From assembly GCA_025041175.1 (NCBI GenBank), contig JAKCFJ010000003.1, positions 248,001-312,000 of the forward strand: 64,000 nucleotides of DNA, written 5' to 3'. Within the stretch, counting starts at the first letter, position 1, and every line of letters starts with the position of its first letter. The position numbers were made by a program, and so were the translations under genes. This document shows, piece after piece, positions 45,375-54,288 of the stretch. The notes beneath the pieces were generated by a model. It was not told the DNA's origin, did no database searches, and worked only from the letters and a program-made list of their open reading frames with translations. The DNA is from Halobacteriales archaeon YIM A00010. Lineage in GTDB: Archaea; Halobacteriota; Halobacteria; Halobacteriales; Haloarculaceae.

Positions 45375-45895
45375 AAAACACCCCACTACACGATTGGTGG
45401 TGCCAGACACAGAGATTACCGCCCGATCATCGTCGACATACCCCCGCACAACAAGACATCACGGTACGTCGGGGATATGACCCGGACTTCGTGAAAGGCG
45501 ACCCGGAGGCGAAGATACAGGAGAGGTACGACCTGACCCGCGAGGCATGTGAGGTGGCACTAGAGATGATTCAGGCCGGCGTGACTGGCAGAGCGGTACA
45601 CGATGCGGTCTGTGACGTCTTCGAACGCGAGGGATATCCGACGCTTCGGACCGACCCGTCCACTGAAGACGGCTTCAACCACAGCACCGGTCACGGCGTC
45701 GGGCTCGACGTTCACGAACTGCCCAGTCTCAGCCAGTTTGGTGGGGAGCTACGACCCGGCCACGTCACGGTCGAACCCGGACTGTACGAACAGGGAACGG
45801 GCGTCGTCCGCCTCGAAGACCTCATCGCGGTGACCGAGACGGGCTACGAGAACCTGATTGACATCCTCCTCCGCGTAAACACGGAGGGATCCTGA
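45375..45895 (+). pseudogene. M24 (Xaa-Pro) peptidase fragment, truncated and frameshifted
   Basis: The C-terminal half of an M24 aminopeptidase remains. One frame reads RDYRPIIVDIPPHNKTSRY then VGDMTRT up to about 45485. One base is missing there (ACTTCGTG where ACTTTCGTG would keep frame), and the next frame continues FVKGDPEAKIQERYDLTR. It then shows the metal-site motifs NHSTGHGVGLDVHE and VTVEPGLYEQG with RLEDLIAV. The creatinase-like N-terminal half is absent. Clearly non-functional unless assembled from an error. Confidence 0.78.
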
Positions 45896-46457
45896 GCGTT
45901 GGAGATTTCAGGTTTGCAGTGCCACCGAGCATCCGGACGGTGGGAATCCGTTGGGATACTCACGGATTGTAGCGGGTGGGACTGCTGGGAGTGCCAAGCC
46001 CCCGGTACTCCTATCCTTCGTCGTGTTCGGACTCTCAGTGTTGTTTTTGCCACGGGGAGTCCGGCAGACCTTGATGGACTTGGAGTTACTTTCCGCCGTG
46101 CTTACAGCAGTCAACTCCGCGGCAACCCTGTGAGGATTGAGCGGTTATTGACTGGTTCCGATTATTGCTTGGTTGCTTGGGGCGGACAGGCCGCCATCGC
46201 AGGACTGGCGGGAATCGCTCTATTCCCGACCGATTCCTGTTGCTCCGGTAAGATTGCCTGTCACTTGAACGTTCGGCTACGAAATCTCGGGATGGTTATC
46301 GAACGTGGATTGTTGCCGTGTTGTCGGATTCATCCTGTGGCTAAAGCCGCAGGTATTCTCTCGTATCTTTATAACTATTCGATGAAACTTGGCGTGGTGT
46401 AGAGCCCTACAGAGATGCGAACACTTCTCCTATTGGAGCGTTGGGACTTCATCGATC
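45896..46457. other. Degenerate stretch with an IS605-like hairpin
   Basis: No intact gene. Frames show hydrophobic but broken runs. At 46334-46353 an 8-bp stem CCTGTGGC / GCCGCAGG (one G-T pair) encloses TAAA, the sort of hairpin found at ends of IS200/IS605 elements. A solo end or relic is possible; no TnpA or TnpB coding is seen. Confidence 0.35.
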
Positions 46458-47465
46458 TCAGTCAACGAGTGTGAGCGCCCCATCGAATGTGAGTGGGACC
46501 GATCCCTTTCGGTAGCCCTCAACGTGACCGTTCGGCCGGGCACGGTAGACGACGGCTGGGCGGTGGCGAACCCCTGGTTGTTCGCTCCGAACCGCGGCCC
46601 ACTGCTCGTCGTTGAAACTCGAGCAATCGACGAAGAGGACGACACCCCCACCGTGGGCGGCGAGTTGTCCATTCGTCTTCGTTTCGGCCGTATCACGAAC
46701 GGCGGCGACCGGACCGGCGGCAACGCGGGTGTGGGGCTGCTGGGGACGGGTCACCTCGACGAGGACGTTCGTCGCGTCGTCGGTCGCCCGGTAATCTAGT
46801 GAGTGTCCGGTCGTCACTTCGATCTCCGGAACGACGGTGTAGCCCGCATCGATGAGGATCTTCGCCGCGATGAACTCGCCCATCGCGGCGCTCATGCGGC
46901 TCCGATCGACGTGGTCGCTGGTGCCGAGTTTGCCGGCCATCGAGTGCCGATACTCGTCTAGCGCCCCAGTAGTGAGAACGTCCTCAAAGAATTGCGTCGC
47001 CGCCCGCCAGCTGGCGTCGGGAAATCCGGCTGCATGATCCCGGAAGAACGCGCGCGTCGAGTTGCGGCCGTCTTTCGACATGAACACTGGCAGGAAAAAC
47101 CACGACAAGTGAGGATAGTCGGTGAGCCACGGAGCCGCCTCGTGGAGCGTCGTGAGGAGTTCGCGTTGGGCCCAACGCGAGACGTGGTAGGGCACGTCGT
47201 CCCAGTCGAATTTGTCGGTCTGCCAGAGCTGACTCGGCGTCTCGGTGTTGCCCATCCAGTAGGCCTCGCCGTTCTGGCGGGCGAACAGCGCGATGTCCCC
47301 GTTTGCCATCTCAAAGCGGTGGGTGTCCCACCCGTCATTGCTGTCGAACAGGGGGGATACTGCTCGAGCACCGATACTGTTCCGGAGCGGTTGAAGAATC
47401 TGTTGTCGAACACGTTGATCGTCCCACGATTGGGGCGAATAACGAAAGCGAAGCGGCTGCGCCAC
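46458..47465 (-). CDS. DUF5784 family protein, possible nuclease fold
   Basis: Protein of 335 residues resembling haloarchaeal DUF5784. It starts MAQPLRFRYSPQSWDD, with a mid-region rich in Trp and aromatic residues. At about 200-245 the segment MGEFIAAKILIDAGY, then SLDYRA, then VLVEVTRP has the Glu / Asp / E-x-T spacing of PD-(D/E)xK-like nucleases with a Thr for the usual Lys. That structural reading is mine and unproven. It is intact although flanked on both sides by broken genes. Confidence 0.65.
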   Translation of the reverse strand: MAQPLRFRYSPQSWDDQRVRQQILQPLRNSIGARAVSPLFDSNDGWDTHRFEMANGDIALFARQNGEAYWMGNTETPSQLWQTDKFDWDDVPYHVSRWAQRELLTTLHEAAPWLTDYPHLSWFFLPVFMSKDGRNSTRAFFRDHAAGFPDASWRAATQFFEDVLTTGALDEYRHSMAGKLGTSDHVDRSRMSAAMGEFIAAKILIDAGYTVVPEIEVTTGHSLDYRATDDATNVLVEVTRPQQPHTRVAAGPVAAVRDTAETKTNGQLAAHGGGVVLFVDCSSFNDEQWAAVRSEQPGVRHRPAVVYRARPNGHVEGYRKGSVPLTFDGALTLVD

Positions 47466-47673
47466 GAGAACTAGTACGGAGCCAGGAGGGATACGTCTTG
47501 TCTATGCGCTGCTGTTCTGTCCGTTCGATGGAGCACGGCAGCCTCGGCTTTCCGAAAGAGATCCCCGAGGATGCGGTCGTTCGTGCTCGCCAAACGCCGG
47601 CTATCTGTGAGCGGCCAGCGTTCCGACACAGATGGAGGCGAGATGAATCGGTCAGTTGTACCAGTTGTCGAGG

Positions 47674-48003
47674 TCATTGTCGTGTATCGTGATTAGTCGT
47701 CGTCAGTCGTCGGCTCGGGTGTCGATGCGGCAGCGCGTCCCGTCTCGGCACGTCCCAGTCGACCGTTCGCTGGAAGTACAGGGCAACAGTGACCCACCCC
47801 AGCAACACGGAAACCCCAATCATCGGGCCGATGACGGTCGCAAAGGCGACGCCGAACACCACGACTGCAACCGCGATGGCCAGCTCGAAGTTGTTGCTCG
47901 CCGCCGTGAACCCGATCGCGGTCGTCGAGTAATCAGCCCCGATACCGCGTCCCGAAGCTCACGAGGAACATCACGATCACGCTGAACAACAACGCGACCC
48001 GTC
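47674..48003 (-). pseudogene. ACR3-type arsenite efflux carrier remnant
   Basis: The C-terminal third of an ACR3 carrier is visible in two frames on the minus strand. [19 protein letters not shown] is followed by a frame change near 47940, then [20 protein letters not shown] and [20 protein letters not shown]. The [14 protein letters not shown] stretch is the family signature. The 5' two thirds are missing. Sequence beyond 48003 loses similarity. Confidence 0.72.
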
Positions 48004-48571
48004 GAAAGCAGTGTGACGGCTCAGAATTCCGGGAGCTGCGCAACCAGACTGACGACTCAAATCCCGTTTTAAATTCTTTCAGGAAGAATTCGCTGGGTTA
48101 CCCGACCCGTGGCAACGCTGGTCTGGGGCACCATAGGACCCGATCACGTTCGACCACCGTATCCGACCCGGCTAACAGAAATAATCATATATTCAAAACA
48201 AATGGATTACAATATATAAATGATAGTAGGGTTCATAGGAGGTGGGTAGATGCGGAAAAATTCTGTTGTCGTACGATAACTCCGATATAAATCATTTGAG
48301 ATTCCATCTCTCTCAACTGATACCGTTATATATCGCTGAGCTCCAATTATAAATGGTTTTTAGCATAATTATGTGATTATATGTATAAAACGATCTTATA
48401 ACTTCTGTTTCGATTATTTTAGTCTGATATCGGGTGTGCTCGTGAAGTACAATAATTAATGTTTGAAAATAACCGTTCTTCGCAATGGTCGATGATACGC
48501 AGGTCGTTCCCACCGAGCACGAGTGAATACTCTCGCACACCTTATGACACCAGCTCTATTGTCATAGCACA
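48004..48571. other. AT-rich intergenic island
   Basis: About 570 bp; from about 48170 to 48480 it is markedly AT-rich with many stops in all frames. No gene, repeat array or RNA recognised. It lies downstream of rdfA and may mark past insertion. Confidence 0.45.
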
Positions 48572-49225
48572 TCAGTGATCGCCGTTCGCTTCGCAGGCAC
48601 ACGAATCCACAGAGAATAGTTCGCGAAGGGAATACTGCTGGCCACAGTCGTCGCAGAGGACCTGGACATCGACGAGAACGCGAGGGGACCCGATCGACAG
48701 ATGGTCCGCATCACGGAGCTGAGCGAGTCTGCTCTCGATAATCGTCGCTGTCCGCTGTTTGAGATGGTAGAGAAACGTGTTTGCGTTCTCGAGGGGAGTA
48801 TTGTCGGTCGACTGGTGGGTGACCCCCCGGACCGTGGTGAGATAGGTGTGAATGGCCTGTCGAGAGACGAAGTCGGTCGTGAGCTGGTCGATGTCGACGC
48901 CGGCGCGTTCGAGGCGGCGGCGGGCTTCAGTGGCGTCGCCAGGACTCACGTCGTCGGTGGTGAGCAAGCGATAGGTGTTTTCGATCTCGCCATCGAGCGG
49001 TCGTCGCCCTGTGACCTTCATGGCTAGTTCGAGGAGCTGCTGATTAAAGCGGTGGGCGAGGTCGCGGAGGCTGGCAGGATCGTCGGACCGCGTCCAGGCC
49101 ACCTCGAGCGTTTCGCCCATCTCTGGGAGATCGTATTTTTCGAGTAATCGGCGGACTTTACTGGTTTGTGAGGGATGAGCGGTAGAATCATCGTCATCTG
49201 ATGGTGAAACTGAATCGGTCATCAT
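48572..49225 (-). CDS. rdfA: RdfA, rod-determining factor
   Basis: Protein of 217 residues matching the haloarchaeal RdfA family, needed for rod shape in Haloferax volcanii. Conserved blocks are SKVRRLLEKYDLPEMG at about 23, SLRDLAHRFNQQLLELAM, the core GEIENTYRLLTTDDVSPGD, RRRLERAGVDIDQLTTDFVS, and a C-terminal CDDCGQQYSLRELF...CAC cluster likely binding zinc. Start is ATGATG at 49225/49222, with a TATA box 22-32 bases upstream fitting a leaderless transcript. A MITE-like element sits just beyond the promoter. Confidence 0.82.
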   Translation of the reverse strand: MMTDSVSPSDDDDSTAHPSQTSKVRRLLEKYDLPEMGETLEVAWTRSDDPASLRDLAHRFNQQLLELAMKVTGRRPLDGEIENTYRLLTTDDVSPGDATEARRRLERAGVDIDQLTTDFVSRQAIHTYLTTVRGVTHQSTDNTPLENANTFLYHLKQRTATIIESRLAQLRDADHLSIGSPRVLVDVQVLCDDCGQQYSLRELFSVDSCACEANGDH

Positions 49226-49246
49226 TCCCTATTCGTTGGGCGCTGA

Positions 49247-49254
49247 GTATAAAG
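49247..49254 (-). promoter_or_regulatory. TATA box of rdfA
   Basis: CTTTATAC on the minus strand, 22-29 bases before the first rdfA ATG; spacing indicates a leaderless mRNA. Confidence 0.6.
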
Positions 49255-49295
49255 CCCCTGAACCAACGACGATGCTACTGATCGCGCTGGTTGCT

Positions 49296-49404
49296 ATACT
49301 GTCGGTCATGGATCGGTGACTACTCGATTGCCTGTTCTGTCAGGTACTTGCGCCATGCTCCCGAAAACGCCACTGTCGAGTCACGCGAGTATGACCGACA
49401 GTAT
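49296..49404. mobile_element. MITE-like element, type A copy 2
   Basis: A 109-bp non-coding segment with perfect 14-bp ends ATACTGTCGGTCAT / ATGACCGACAGTAT, identical to those at 14457-14561; interiors differ substantially. It starts 42 bp upstream of the rdfA TATA box, between divergent-oriented control regions, and 60 bp from the end of an IclR gene. Confidence 0.65.
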
Positions 49405-49464
49405 TAGCAGTCCTCTAATACGAAACACAATCCCAGCACAACCCGTACAGACAGAGGGGGCACA

Positions 49465-50232
49465 CTATCTATACTGTATTTTGAGTTCGATCTCGTTTGC
49501 GGCTCCGAGAAGGTTATCACCCATCGTATTCTTTAGTTTGTCTCCTTTCAATCTATGCGCTGGTCCCGAGATACTTATGCCACCGATGACAGATCCATGC
49601 GGACCGGTGATCGCTGTCCCAACTGCGTTTAGCCCTTCTGTAGATTCTTCTAAGTTGAGGGCTATTTCCACTTCCTGGATTGTGTTGATTTCAGAATGTA
49701 TCTCGTCCTCATCGGTAATGGTATTCGGGGTGACTGGTGGGAGGCCACGATGCAAAATAATCTCTTTGACGTACTCTTCCGGAAGGTTTGCAAGGATTGC
49801 TTTTCCTGCCGCGCTACAGTGGAGATATCCACGTTTTCCGATTCGACTATCCGTTTGTACTGCTTGTTCACCTGTTTCTGTGTGCACGTAGAACCGATAC
49901 CCGTGTTCTTCAACGATAAACTGTACGCGTTCGCCTGTTTGCTCAGCGAGATCTGTGACTTTTGTTTCCGCTATTTGGAACGCAGAATCTCGGTTCTGTA
50001 CGGCACCACCGAGCATTAAAAATTGCATGCCCAAGTGATATTCATCGCCTTTCTTTGTCACATAACCATTTTCTAAGAGCGTATTGAGATGCCGATGAAC
50101 CGTGCTTGGTGATTTGTCGAGAATCTCTGCTACTTCATTAATTCGTCCCCCATCTAGCGACTGAAGCGCCTCGATGATCGCAAGCGTCGTTTCACTTGCT
50201 TTGACCTTTGATGACGACGTTCCGTTTTCCAT
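49465..50232 (-). CDS. IclR-family transcription regulator
   Basis: Regulator of 255 residues with an N-terminal winged helix (TLAIIEALQSLDGGRINEVA, then KSPSTVHRHLNTLLENGYV) and a C-terminal IclR ligand domain (LGMQFLMLGGAVQNRD, then YLHCSAAGKAILANLPEEYV and GTAITGPHGSVIGGISISG). It probably senses a small acid. Reading away from the catabolic genes, with a 16-bp palindrome 61 bp before its start, it likely controls itself and the downstream-lying metalloenzyme operon. Base composition is AT-richer than average here. Confidence 0.88.
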   Translation of the reverse strand: MENGTSSSKVKASETTLAIIEALQSLDGGRINEVAEILDKSPSTVHRHLNTLLENGYVTKKGDEYHLGMQFLMLGGAVQNRDSAFQIAETKVTDLAEQTGERVQFIVEEHGYRFYVHTETGEQAVQTDSRIGKRGYLHCSAAGKAILANLPEEYVKEIILHRGLPPVTPNTITDEDEIHSEINTIQEVEIALNLEESTEGLNAVGTAITGPHGSVIGGISISGPAHRLKGDKLKNTMGDNLLGAANEIELKIQYR

Positions 50233-50616
50233 GTATGGAGTTACGCGGCGTCCCTTATAAAATCCCGTATTACGAAAAATAGGAAGAGATAGAATATAAT
50301 ATTATATTTTAATATCACGAATATATACCGTGGAGTATATAAAATTCCATAGAGCGGGACTAGTGCGCGAAATATACTACTGAGAATACAACGATTTCAA
50401 TCCGATTCTATTTTTCATACAAATTTTGATCGAGGTTCGAAGAGTACTACAGTACCGAGGCTCGGTGCCAAACGATTGAACTCGAGTCACGAAGGTCTCG
50501 GTTCCAAATCCGTTCCGGATCGGTACCGTTCGGCTATTCCGTGAGTACTTAGTCACGGCTCCACGATCGACGTGTGCTCTTTCTCAGCTAAATACGAGTG
50601 GTGTGTGCTCTATCAA
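50233..50616. promoter_or_regulatory. AT-rich control region with 16-bp palindrome
   Basis: Perfect palindrome AATATAATATTATATT at 50293-50308, upstream of the IclR gene, embedded in an AT-rich tract with TATA-like sequences around 50320-50345. A candidate operator for the IclR protein. The rest of this gap shows no gene. Confidence 0.4.
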
Positions 50617-51591
50617 TCATCTGAATGCCTCACCAACAATCTGGCCGTCGTCCACGACGACCTGATCGTCCAAACGGACCGTTGGCGACCGAACGACCCC
50701 ATCCAGATGGATTTCACTTTGTAACGTTCCACCGAGAGATTCGTTATCACCGATTGCGAAGTGGATTGTTCCAGCGAGCTTTTTGTCCTCGGCGAGATTG
50801 CCGATTAGTTTGGCTTCCGGGTTGGTTCCAATAGCAAACTCGGCGAGATTCCCTGCGTTCTCGTCGCTCTTCTCGATCAATCTCTGAAGCTCATCGGCCT
50901 GTTCGCCGCCACTGACTTCCGCAACGAATCCATCCTCGATATCGAGCGTGATCGGTTCCTCCAACTGTCCGAGGTTGTCCATAGACACGTCGATTACGAT
51001 GGTTCCGTTTGCGGTCCCTTCATCGGGATGAGTCGGCGATTCACCGGGCGGAAGGGTCGCAAATCCATAATTTTCGTGGAAGTAGCCGTCCAGGGAAAAG
51101 GCCGAACAGCCATCGACGCTGAACGTAATGTCGGTCCCCCTGTCGCTCGTTACGTGGACGTCGGACGCGCCGTCAAGAACAGCACGAACGGCCTCGGTCT
51201 GTCGGCGGAGTTCCTCGAAATCGACGCTCATTGCGCCTTCGACCATCATTTCCTCGGTAACGCTTCGAAGAATCCCAAATCGGGTCCCGGCCTCGGCGGC
51301 CTCGAGTCGTGAGCGCGTGTGGGTAATTGCGTGAGACGTACACGTGAAGACAACGTCTGCAGAAATCATTGCGTCCGCGATGGTTTCAGGCGGCTCATTA
51401 CCGTGGCTCTCGAGCAACGGCATCGTCGCAATGATCGCCTCCGCATCGGCCCCAGTTGCAGCCCGCGCGATACTGCGTGCAACGTCTTCTTTCTTTGCGT
51501 CGGCAACGACCAGAACTTCTTCATCACTCTGGACATCAAGACACTCATCTACGATACTCCTCGCTGCTGACGCCATTTCCACGTCTAGCAT
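50617..51591 (-). CDS. M29 aminopeptidase / NicX-like metalloenzyme A
   Basis: Protein of 324 residues in the superfamily joining M29 (AmpT) peptidases and the NicX dihydroxypyridine dioxygenase. Short N-terminal alpha/beta domain (EEVLVVADAKKEDVAR), then the metal domain: Glu at about 251 (NLAEFAIGTNPEAKL), His at about 277 (TIHFAIGDN), and His-x-Asp at about 295-297 (IHLDG). Shorter than classical M29 peptidases (about 400). Lies 65 bp downstream of, and on the same strand as, a PrpF gene. Peptidase versus ring-cleaving function cannot be settled by sequence; context favours small-acid metabolism. Confidence 0.7.
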   Translation of the reverse strand: MLDVEMASAARSIVDECLDVQSDEEVLVVADAKKEDVARSIARAATGADAEAIIATMPLLESHGNEPPETIADAMISADVVFTCTSHAITHTRSRLEAAEAGTRFGILRSVTEEMMVEGAMSVDFEELRRQTEAVRAVLDGASDVHVTSDRGTDITFSVDGCSAFSLDGYFHENYGFATLPPGESPTHPDEGTANGTIVIDVSMDNLGQLEEPITLDIEDGFVAEVSGGEQADELQRLIEKSDENAGNLAEFAIGTNPEAKLIGNLAEDKKLAGTIHFAIGDNESLGGTLQSEIHLDGVVRSPTVRLDDQVVVDDGQIVGEAFR

Positions 51592-51656
51592 GGGTAGCTC
51601 GTATGAGACTTAGGAGTCAGAAGGATAAGAATATCGGTAGATGAAGGAGTATTTTA

Positions 51657-52784
51657 TTAAGTATGATGATAATACCCTGTCCCAGTCATAAGTCGACGTT
51701 GCGTTCGGTAGATCGTTACTCCGTTGACAGCAGGCGTTTTCCGGTCTACATCTGCACGGACGGCCATGGTCCCCTTTGGGTGACCGATCACTACCTCCTC
51801 ACCATCGTCGACAGCGGCTTCGGCAGGGATCGTTCCCGGTATCAGCGACGTAGCAGCAGTACAGGAGGCACCAGTTACGGCGTAGACTGGGTGGAGTTTT
51901 TGCATACTCATGATCCGGGCAGTGATTGTCTGGTCGTCCGCGTGGACCGTACTCCCAGTCGTCCCCTCGTATGTGGTCGGAGTAGCAACGAATGCGAGTT
52001 TCGGATAGCCCGGTGATTCGACCGTGGCCCGATCGACATCGTCGACGAGTCCAAGCCGCTTACAAACGGTTGCCCGGATTCGTTCGATTCGTTCGAGCAG
52101 TTCGGGATCCTCGTCGACGGAGGTTTGACGTTCGGTAGCGGTGAGTCCGATATCGTCGGCTCGTACGAATACCACAGGAGTCGTGACGTCAACGACGCTC
52201 GTTTCGATCGTCTCACCGTCTACCTCTATCTCAGTTGTTGGTTCGTCCAACGGTAGCAGCGCGTCGGTGACGGCACCGGCAGGATTGCGGAACGTCGTCT
52301 CGATTCGGGCACCCGTCCCAGGAACACCCTGAATCTTGAACTCCCCTCGCGTAGCGGCGTACCCGTCAGTGAGGGGTACCGTCTGGTCGATAATTGCGCC
52401 CGTATTCGTGTTGTAAAGACTGAGCGTTACGTTATCGGCATCCGAATCGATTGGAATGATCCGCTCATCGATGGCAAACGAGCCGATCGCACAGGTAAGA
52501 TTACCGCAGTTACCACCGTAGTCGATGACCGGTTCGTCGACAGCGACCTGACCGAACGTATAATCGACATCGATTCCATCGCGATCGCTCGCGCTGACGA
52601 TCATCAGCTTTGATGTCGTTGACGTCGCTCCGCCGAGACCATCTATCTGGCGGTCGTCTGGACTTCCAAACAGCGAGAGAATCGCTTCATCTCGGTTCGT
52701 GTCCGGAAGCTCTTCCTCGCGAATGAAAACGCCCTTGCTCGTTCCACCGCGAACGATCGCACACTCGAGTTGCTGTTGATCCAT
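51657..52784 (-). CDS. PrpF/GalD-family isomerase (tautomerase)
   Basis: Protein of 375 residues with two diaminopimelate-epimerase-type halves. The start [20 protein letters not shown] is diagnostic of PrpF-like proteins (2-methylaconitate isomerase, 4-oxalomesaconate tautomerase). The catalytic region reads [15 protein letters not shown] with Cys at about 94, and [16 protein letters not shown] lies in the second half. Members shift double bonds in unsaturated polycarboxylic acids. Its neighbours, M29/NicX-like enzymes and a TctCBA carrier, suggest it handles an intermediate of ring or tricarboxylate breakdown. Confidence 0.83.
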   Translation of the reverse strand: MDQQQLECAIVRGGTSKGVFIREEELPDTNRDEAILSLFGSPDDRQIDGLGGATSTTSKLMIVSASDRDGIDVDYTFGQVAVDEPVIDYGGNCGNLTCAIGSFAIDERIIPIDSDADNVTLSLYNTNTGAIIDQTVPLTDGYAATRGEFKIQGVPGTGARIETTFRNPAGAVTDALLPLDEPTTEIEVDGETIETSVVDVTTPVVFVRADDIGLTATERQTSVDEDPELLERIERIRATVCKRLGLVDDVDRATVESPGYPKLAFVATPTTYEGTTGSTVHADDQTITARIMSMQKLHPVYAVTGASCTAATSLIPGTIPAEAAVDDGEEVVIGHPKGTMAVRADVDRKTPAVNGVTIYRTQRRLMTGTGYYHHT

Positions 52785-52813
52785 TAACTCAGAATGGCTA
52801 TGATCTCACATTA

Positions 52814-52821
52814 GTTTATAC
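52814..52821 (-). promoter_or_regulatory. TATA box of the PrpF gene
   Basis: GTATAAAC on the minus strand, 30-37 bases before the PrpF ATG at 52784. Confidence 0.5.
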
Positions 52822-52854
52822 CATCGATATCGGGTGTCGCGGTGCAGTGCTCTC

Positions 52855-52964
52855 ATAGGGACTGTTGTGATTCCGTCCCGCTGTGGCGACACAGAACGGT
52901 CCGTGAAACCCCCGAGCAGTCGTCAGTCACCGACCGTGCCGAAAATACTCACAACAGTCCCTAT
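52855..52964. mobile_element. MITE-like element, type B
   Basis: A 110-bp segment with perfect 16-bp inverted ends ATAGGGACTGTTGTGA / TCACAACAGTCCCTAT and no coding capacity. The ends differ from type A. It lies in the control region between the divergent PrpF and second M29/NicX-like genes, 34 bp from the PrpF TATA box. No other copy or matching transposase in the window. Confidence 0.65.
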
Positions 52965-53171
52965 CAGTCAACCCGACCGCGTATTGGAACGACGTTCCGA
53001 ACTGCTCGACCCTGTGGACCAGCCGGTGTATTCACTACAGGCCTCGGAATTTTGAGACAAATACTTGAATCTCTGCGAAATCTGGCTGTGACAGTGGACG
53101 TATCGCCTCTCAATCCGTCAGTCTTCGTGGGGACAAGAACATATTAGTAAGAGGCAGTTAGAGGGTGATCT

Positions 53172-54149
53172 ATGGACTCCGTTCAGGAGATGAAAGGCAC
53201 CAGTATCGTCGTCGAAACGTGTGCAGCCATCGATCCGGATGAAGATGTCCTCGTCGTCTCGGACTGGCAGGTTGCAGATGTGGCCGAACGAGTCGCCGCC
53301 GCCGCCAAAGAACGCGACGCGAACGTAACGATGACGTTGATGGACCCGCGCGAATACGATGGGAACGAACCCGAAGACACTGTCGCCGCAGCAATGATGG
53401 AAGCGGACGTCATCATCACTCCTGTCCACCGCTCGATCACTCACTCGAGTGCGGTTGCGCGAGCGAAGGAAAACGGCGCACGAGTCATCAGCCTCGTAAA
53501 ATTCACCCCCGAACAGCTCGTTCGTGGCGGTCTCTACGCGGATTATGAGGAAATGCGTCCCCACTGCGAAGCGATGGCAGAAAAGTTCGGAGCGGCGAGT
53601 ACAGCACGAATCACGTCACCACAGGGAACCGACGTGACCGTCGGTCTCGAAGATCGGTCCGGAAATGCCCACCCCGGAATCGCCGATGAGCCGGGCGAAT
53701 TCACCGCGCTCGTCCACATCGAGGCGAACATCGCACCAGTAGAGGGAACAACGGATGGGACGGTCGTGTTCGACGGCGCTATTCCAAATCTCGATATCGG
53801 CGTGCTGGAGTCGCCTGTAGAGATGGAGATCGAAGACGGCTCTGTCACTTCTGTAGACGGAGGGAGCGAAGCCGAGCGGATTGCGAACGTCTGGGCCGAA
53901 CACGACGATCCAGCGGTCTACAACATCGCACAACTCGCTGTGGGTATGAATCCAGAGTGTCCGGAGTTCAACGGCTGGTTCTCGAACGATCACGGTCGGT
54001 ACGGCAACGTTCACTTTGGTATCGGGACGAGTAGCAATCTCGGCGGAACAACCCGTGCACCCGTCCACTTCGACGCGATGATGGCTGAGCCGACGCTGGA
54101 ACTCGACGGGGAAGTCGTTATAGAGGACGGCGATTTTACGTTCTTTTGA
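53172..54149 (+). CDS. M29 aminopeptidase / NicX-like metalloenzyme B
   Basis: Paralogue of the protein at 50617-51591, 325 residues. It keeps His at about 281 (NVHFGIGTS) and His-x-Asp at about 299-301 (VHFDA). The Glu seen in copy A is Gln at about 254 (NIAQLAVGMNPECPEF), and the following loop has Cys and extra residues. The change may alter metal binding or chemistry. TATA-like ATATTAG lies about 30 bases upstream. It precedes the tctCBA genes by 140 bp on the same strand. Confidence 0.7.
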   Translation: MDSVQEMKGTSIVVETCAAIDPDEDVLVVSDWQVADVAERVAAAAKERDANVTMTLMDPREYDGNEPEDTVAAAMMEADVIITPVHRSITHSSAVARAKENGARVISLVKFTPEQLVRGGLYADYEEMRPHCEAMAEKFGAASTARITSPQGTDVTVGLEDRSGNAHPGIADEPGEFTALVHIEANIAPVEGTTDGTVVFDGAIPNLDIGVLESPVEMEIEDGSVTSVDGGSEAERIANVWAEHDDPAVYNIAQLAVGMNPECPEFNGWFSNDHGRYGNVHFGIGTSSNLGGTTRAPVHFDAMMAEPTLELDGEVVIEDGDFTFF

Positions 54150-54288
54150 AATAACCCGAAAAATACGTAGTACGTTACAATTGTAGTGTTAAATGCAACG
54201 ACAAATAGACGAGTTTTGTTCCCAGAAGCAACTTCGTCCTCAATTGCACCAAAGGACTTATTACAAATCATCCTTGATAGCAACGCGT

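Noticed and set aside
44948-45895. Single 315-codon rightward protein
   Set aside because: Its first half is antisense to the PPOX gene and out of frame with the M24 sequence; only the last part is genuine M24, in a frameshifted remnant.
45951-46133. Short hydrophobic frame in the decay zone
   Set aside because: Reads like a membrane segment but has no start signal or family, and competing frames are similar; left as degenerate DNA.
46334-46353. Complete IS200/IS605 element or guide RNA
   Set aside because: Only one hairpin resembling an element end is visible; no TnpA, TnpB or second end within reach.
48313-48540. 75-codon minus-strand frame in the AT-rich island
   Set aside because: Lys/Ile/Asn/His composition is that of random AT-rich DNA; no start context.
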